Made by a program: the position numbers and the translations under genes
Origin: an uncultured Lachnospira sp.
Lineage (GTDB): Bacteria > Bacillota > Clostridia > Lachnospirales > Lachnospiraceae
Length of the DNA: 18,686 nucleotides
Assembly (NCBI GenBank): GCA_934358235.1
Contig: CAKRKK010000021.1
Span: 1 to 18,686, forward strand
Direction of reading: 5' to 3'
Shown: positions 16,338-18,686 of the stretch, in pieces
Position numbering within the stretch: the stretch's first letter is position 1
Layout of the letters: the number at the start of each line of letters is the position of its first letter
Notes under the pieces: generated by a model
What the model saw: the letters and a program-made list of their open reading frames with translations, nothing else
The model's database searches: none
What the model was told of the DNA's origin: nothing

Positions 16338-16361
16338 TATTATTTTCAAGGCACTTTTAAA

Positions 16362-16452
16362 CTTTTCATCACGACTTTTCATCACGACTTTTCATCACGA
16401 CTTTTTATCACTACTTTTCATCACTACTTTTAATCATAGCTTTTCAGCATAG
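16362..16452. repeat. 13-bp tandem repeat, seven copies
   Basis: Seven head-to-tail 13-bp units fill the gap between the membrane-protein gene and proS. The three nearest proS are identical (cttttcatcacga). The other four diverge step by step (ctttttatcacta, cttttcatcacta, cttttaatcatag, cttttcagcatag). The array is outside any gene, ending 10 bases from the stop codon at 16463. Function is unknown. Confidence 0.95.
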
Positions 16453-16462
16453 CTTCTTACTA

Positions 16463-17623
16463 CTACCCATCCATCTGCATAGTACACCGCAGCCTTACAA
16501 CAAGCGCTTTAATTATTACAAAACTCACAGGACCAGTTATGAAGCCAGCCACCCCATATGCAAGAATACCAACAAATATAATAGCCAGCATGGCAAATGG
16601 CGATATTCCCAGCTTATCTCCCATACACTTAGATTCCATAATTTCCCTGACAAAGTAGGTTATGACATATGCTGTCAATACTACACCTGCCGGAATGTAA
16701 TTCTTCATAATGAGGTTGAACAACATCAATGGAATAAGAATGGTACCCGTTCCAAAAACAGGCAGGGCATCTACTATCCCAACTATTATCCCAAGCACAA
16801 CTGCATAAGGACTCTTTATTATAAAAAAGGCAAGCATGCTTATAACTGAATTAATAAGCATTATTTTTAATTCCACTTTAAAATATACATTTATAAGCCT
16901 TTTTACCTCATACCAGATCATATGGATTTCTTCGGCAAACACACTTTCACTAATATTCTCTCTTATGTTATCCAGATCTGTTGAAAGATATATGACCGAT
17001 ATAAAGCCTACAACCAGACCTCCTGCTGCAACAGCTATATTTTTAATAACTGGTACAGATACGTGAAATATTTTCTCTGGCATTATAACTGCCAGTTTTC
17101 TTGTACACATTAAAAGTGTATCCAGACAGCACCCTCCTTCAAGCCCTAGAAATTCATCTGTCTCCAGACATATTCTTGCGGTCTGCTGCCTTATTCCTAT
17201 TGTATTGTACTCCCAGTTCTTTAAAAAGCTGCTTATTTCATCAGCTCCCGTTATAACCGCAGCCACAAGCAGTATTATAAGAACAATTGAAACTGCAGCT
17301 ATTATAATTGTTGCTACTATGCTTTTTATGCGATGTTCTTTAATTATTTGTACATGTACTTTTCTTTTATCCAGCTTTATCCTTTTGCATATACACACAT
17401 AGATACTGTTTACTGGCTTTTCAAGCAGCAGTGCAGCAAGCACACCAAGCACGAATGGCCACACATATACAAGAAGATATTTGAAGCTCACATATACAGA
17501 AAACGTTATAACTACAATCCCGGCAAGATATTTCAGTTTCCTGTGATATTCTTTATCTTGATATTCTTCTTTATTTTGATATTCTTCTTTATTTTCTTTT
17601 ACATTTTCTTCCTCTCTGCACAT
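16463..17623 (-). CDS. AI-2E family (YtvI-like) membrane protein
   Basis: A 386-residue polytopic membrane protein. After a charged N-terminal tail (about 1-30, with EYQNKE/EYQDKE repeats) come about eight hydrophobic segments, including near 33-66, 103-127, 193-210 and several after 260. The motif VDALPVFGTGTILIPLMLF (about 287-305) is diagnostic of the AI-2E transporter family (PF01594). Its clostridial members include the sporulation protein YtvI. The substrate here cannot be told; the family was named for autoinducer-2 export, but many members do other jobs. The start has GAGGTGA upstream, which is locked in a 14-bp hairpin. It lies between a pseudouridine synthase gene and proS. Confidence 0.85.
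   Translation of the reverse strand: MCREEENVKENKEEYQNKEEYQDKEYHRKLKYLAGIVVITFSVYVSFKYLLVYVWPFVLGVLAALLLEKPVNSIYVCICKRIKLDKRKVHVQIIKEHRIKSIVATIIIAAVSIVLIILLVAAVITGADEISSFLKNWEYNTIGIRQQTARICLETDEFLGLEGGCCLDTLLMCTRKLAVIMPEKIFHVSVPVIKNIAVAAGGLVVGFISVIYLSTDLDNIRENISESVFAEEIHMIWYEVKRLINVYFKVELKIMLINSVISMLAFFIIKSPYAVVLGIIVGIVDALPVFGTGTILIPLMLFNLIMKNYIPAGVVLTAYVITYFVREIMESKCMGDKLGISPFAMLAIIFVGILAYGVAGFITGPVSFVIIKALVVRLRCTMQMDG
17545..17595. repeat. 18-bp tandem repeat within the membrane-protein N-terminus
   Basis: Two perfect copies of gatattcttctttatttt (17560-17577, 17578-17595) follow a shortened copy (17545-17559). They code EYQ(N/D)KE-type repeats in the cytoplasmic tail and keep the frame. 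Confidence 0.8.
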
Positions 17624-17625
17624 AA

Positions 17626-17664
17626 ATAATCACCTCTGTAGAAGTATTCCACAGAGGTGATTAT
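17626..17664 (-). promoter_or_regulatory. Perfect hairpin sequestering the ribosome binding site
   Basis: On the minus strand, ATAATCACCTCTGT-11 bases-ACAGAGGTGATTAT forms a perfect 14-bp stem. The 3' arm contains the GAGGTGA ribosome binding site of the membrane-protein gene and ends 2 bases before its ATG. It has no strong U-run, so control of translation is more likely than termination. A weak TTTACA-17-TAAGAT promoter match just upstream would start the mRNA near the hairpin. Confidence 0.7.
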
Positions 17665-17779
17665 CTTATACCTGTATCTTATACTTGTAAAACAACTTAT
17701 AAAGTAACGTGTTAGATATGTAATATAACCTTGGCAAAGCACACTTTATCACTTAAATCATCCAGTATGCAGCCTATAG

Positions 17780-18433
17780 CTAAAATCCTGGTTTCACTTC
17801 ATATAACTTGCCATCAATCTTAAGACTAACCGCACATAACGCTATGCATCCACGCTTAATACGTGCGCCTTTTATCCTTCCAGCTGCCTGGGCTGCCATA
17901 TTCCCACCATACTTTCCATCACCAGCAACCGGCATGTTTCTTGAAGCAAGCTGGACACGTATCTGATGATGTCTTCCTGTTATAAGATGAATATCCAGCC
18001 TTGATATGTCTGCTTCTTCATCATAAGAAAGAAGCCTGTACTTAAGTCTTGCTTCCTTAGAACCCGCTGTTCCTTTTGAAACTACCGATGATTCATTATT
18101 CTTTGCATCTTTTATAAGATTATCCACAAGCTCGCCCTCATCAGAATCTGGTTTTCCACATACAAGCACCTGGTAATGTTTACATAGTGTTTCTTTTTGC
18201 ATAAGTAAAGACAATCTTGCTGCTTCTTTTTTATTCTTAGCCATAAGCACAAGCCCTGATACAGGACGGTCAAGTCTGTTTATTATAGCTGCGTAAGCTT
18301 CTTCACCCTTGCTTTTTCTATATGTAAGAACTTCACTTACAAGATCCATCTCAAACGACTTTCCGCTCTGTGACAGTTGTCCCGCCGGCTTGTTTAATAT
18401 AATCTTATCTTTATCCTCGTATACTATATCCAT
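17780..18433 (-). CDS. RluA-family pseudouridine synthase (short, no S4 domain)
   Basis: A 217-residue enzyme that converts uridine to pseudouridine in rRNA or tRNA. The catalytic motif is INRLDRPVSGLVLMAKNK, with the nucleophilic Asp at about residue 55. Other hallmarks are the N-terminal ILNKPAG, KHYQVLVCG, and the late TGRHHQIRVQLASR. It lacks an N-terminal S4 RNA-binding domain, as do several short RluA/TruC-like members; the exact target cannot be assigned. The start at 18433 is one base after the hydrolase stop (TAA-G-ATG), so translation is probably coupled, which suits the weak ribosome binding site. A GTG-started longer frame (18559) overlaps the hydrolase and is unlikely. Confidence 0.9.
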   Translation of the reverse strand: MDIVYEDKDKIILNKPAGQLSQSGKSFEMDLVSEVLTYRKSKGEEAYAAIINRLDRPVSGLVLMAKNKKEAARLSLLMQKETLCKHYQVLVCGKPDSDEGELVDNLIKDAKNNESSVVSKGTAGSKEARLKYRLLSYDEEADISRLDIHLITGRHHQIRVQLASRNMPVAGDGKYGGNMAAQAAGRIKGARIKRGCIALCAVSLKIDGKLYEVKPGF

Positions 18434-18434
18434 C

Positions 18435-18686
18435 TTAACTAATAATTCCAATACTCTTAATCCACTTTGTAAAAAGCACTTTCCACTCACCAGTCTGTGC
18501 AGAATCATCACCGCAGCCATAACCATGTCCACCTGTTCTGAATATGTGAAGTTCAGCACTTACCCCGGCTTTTCTTGCTGCCATATAAAAGCCTACACTG
18601 TTCTCAGATAATGTTGTTCTGTCATCATCCGTTTCACATATAAATACTGGCGGCATATCCGGTCTTACAAGCTTATCCGGATTATA
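18435..18686 (-). CDS. Alpha/beta-hydrolase, C-terminal part (runs off window)
   Basis: The last 83 residues of an alpha/beta-hydrolase, open to the right edge of the window. It shows PPVFICETDDDRTT (the strand and loop bearing the catalytic Asp) and, about 30 residues later, RTGGHGYGCG (the catalytic His). The intervening ENSVGFYMAARKAGVSAELH fits the acetyl-esterase / xylanase-associated esterase type common in gut Firmicutes. The nucleophile Ser is outside the window. The substrate is unknown; a carbohydrate ester is plausible. It ends TAA one base before the pseudouridine synthase ATG. Confidence 0.85.
   Translation of the reverse strand, partial: YNPDKLVRPDMPPVFICETDDDRTTLSENSVGFYMAARKAGVSAELHIFRTGGHGYGCGDDSAQTGEWKVLFTKWIKSIGIIS

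Noticed and set aside
16362..16452. CRISPR array from the 13-bp repeats
   Set aside because: Units are directly adjacent with no spacers, too short, and there are no cas genes.
16211..16460. T-box or other riboswitch before proS
   Set aside because: No T-box antiterminator motif or leader terminator found; only a tandem repeat and a small hairpin.
17626..17664. Terminator of the pseudouridine synthase operon
   Set aside because: The stem is perfect, but the downstream U-run is poor and the 3' arm is the RBS of the next gene, so a regulatory hairpin is preferred; termination is not excluded.

Overview
The window looks like chromosomal DNA from a motile, low-GC Gram-positive anaerobe, most likely a Lachnospiraceae member of the Roseburia / Agathobacter / Lachnospira type. 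The reasons are the AT-rich coding style with frequent ATA codons, strong GGAGG-type ribosome binding sites, a FliW-CsrA pair, a CsrA with the long C-terminal tail of Firmicutes, an archaeal-type prolyl-tRNA synthetase, and proteins of familiar Lachnospiraceae character. The genus is an inference.

Two late-flagellar clusters lie on the minus strand. The right-hand one reads flgM - flgN - flgK (646 aa) - flgK (524 aa) - flgL - fliW - csrA (14461 down to 7260). It carries the anti-sigma factor, the hook-filament junction proteins with their chaperone, and the FliW/CsrA switch that controls flagellin translation. The left-hand one reads flaG - fliD - fliS - fliT-like (5418 down to 1665). It is followed by a flagellin gene (1505 down to 3) with its own near-perfect sigma-28 promoter. 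The flagellin leader holds a hairpin with AAGGA in its loop plus a second AAGGA on the Shine-Dalgarno sequence, the layout expected of a dual CsrA site. The regulator (CsrA), its antagonist (FliW), the filament chaperone (FliS) and the target mRNA are therefore all in view.

Between the two clusters sits an AT-rich interruption (about 5640-7180). It contains an intact plus-strand Rpn-family (PF04754-type) nuclease gene and a divergent minus-strand fragment that looks like an Rpn C-terminal domain alone. The intact gene has a strong in-frame internal ribosome binding site and start just before a 4-residue (12-bp) repeat helix. This is the arrangement described for RpnL/RpnS gene-within-gene toxin-antitoxin, anti-phage systems. 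The fragment has the same Met-Cys start context, the same distance to the repeats and the same number of repeats. This is the best candidate for a little-described system here.

Right of the flagellar genes, still on the minus strand, are proS (with a clear terminator), an AI-2E-family (YtvI-like) membrane protein, a small RluA-family pseudouridine synthase, and the end of an alpha/beta-hydrolase that runs off the window and appears translationally coupled to the synthase.

The non-coding gaps are unusually structured: a 57-bp tandem repeat (2.2 copies) before fliW that triplicates its ribosome-binding/CsrA-like sequence, a long inverted repeat before the first flgK, seven 13-bp tandem repeats before proS, and a 14-bp perfect hairpin that buries the ribosome binding site of the membrane protein.
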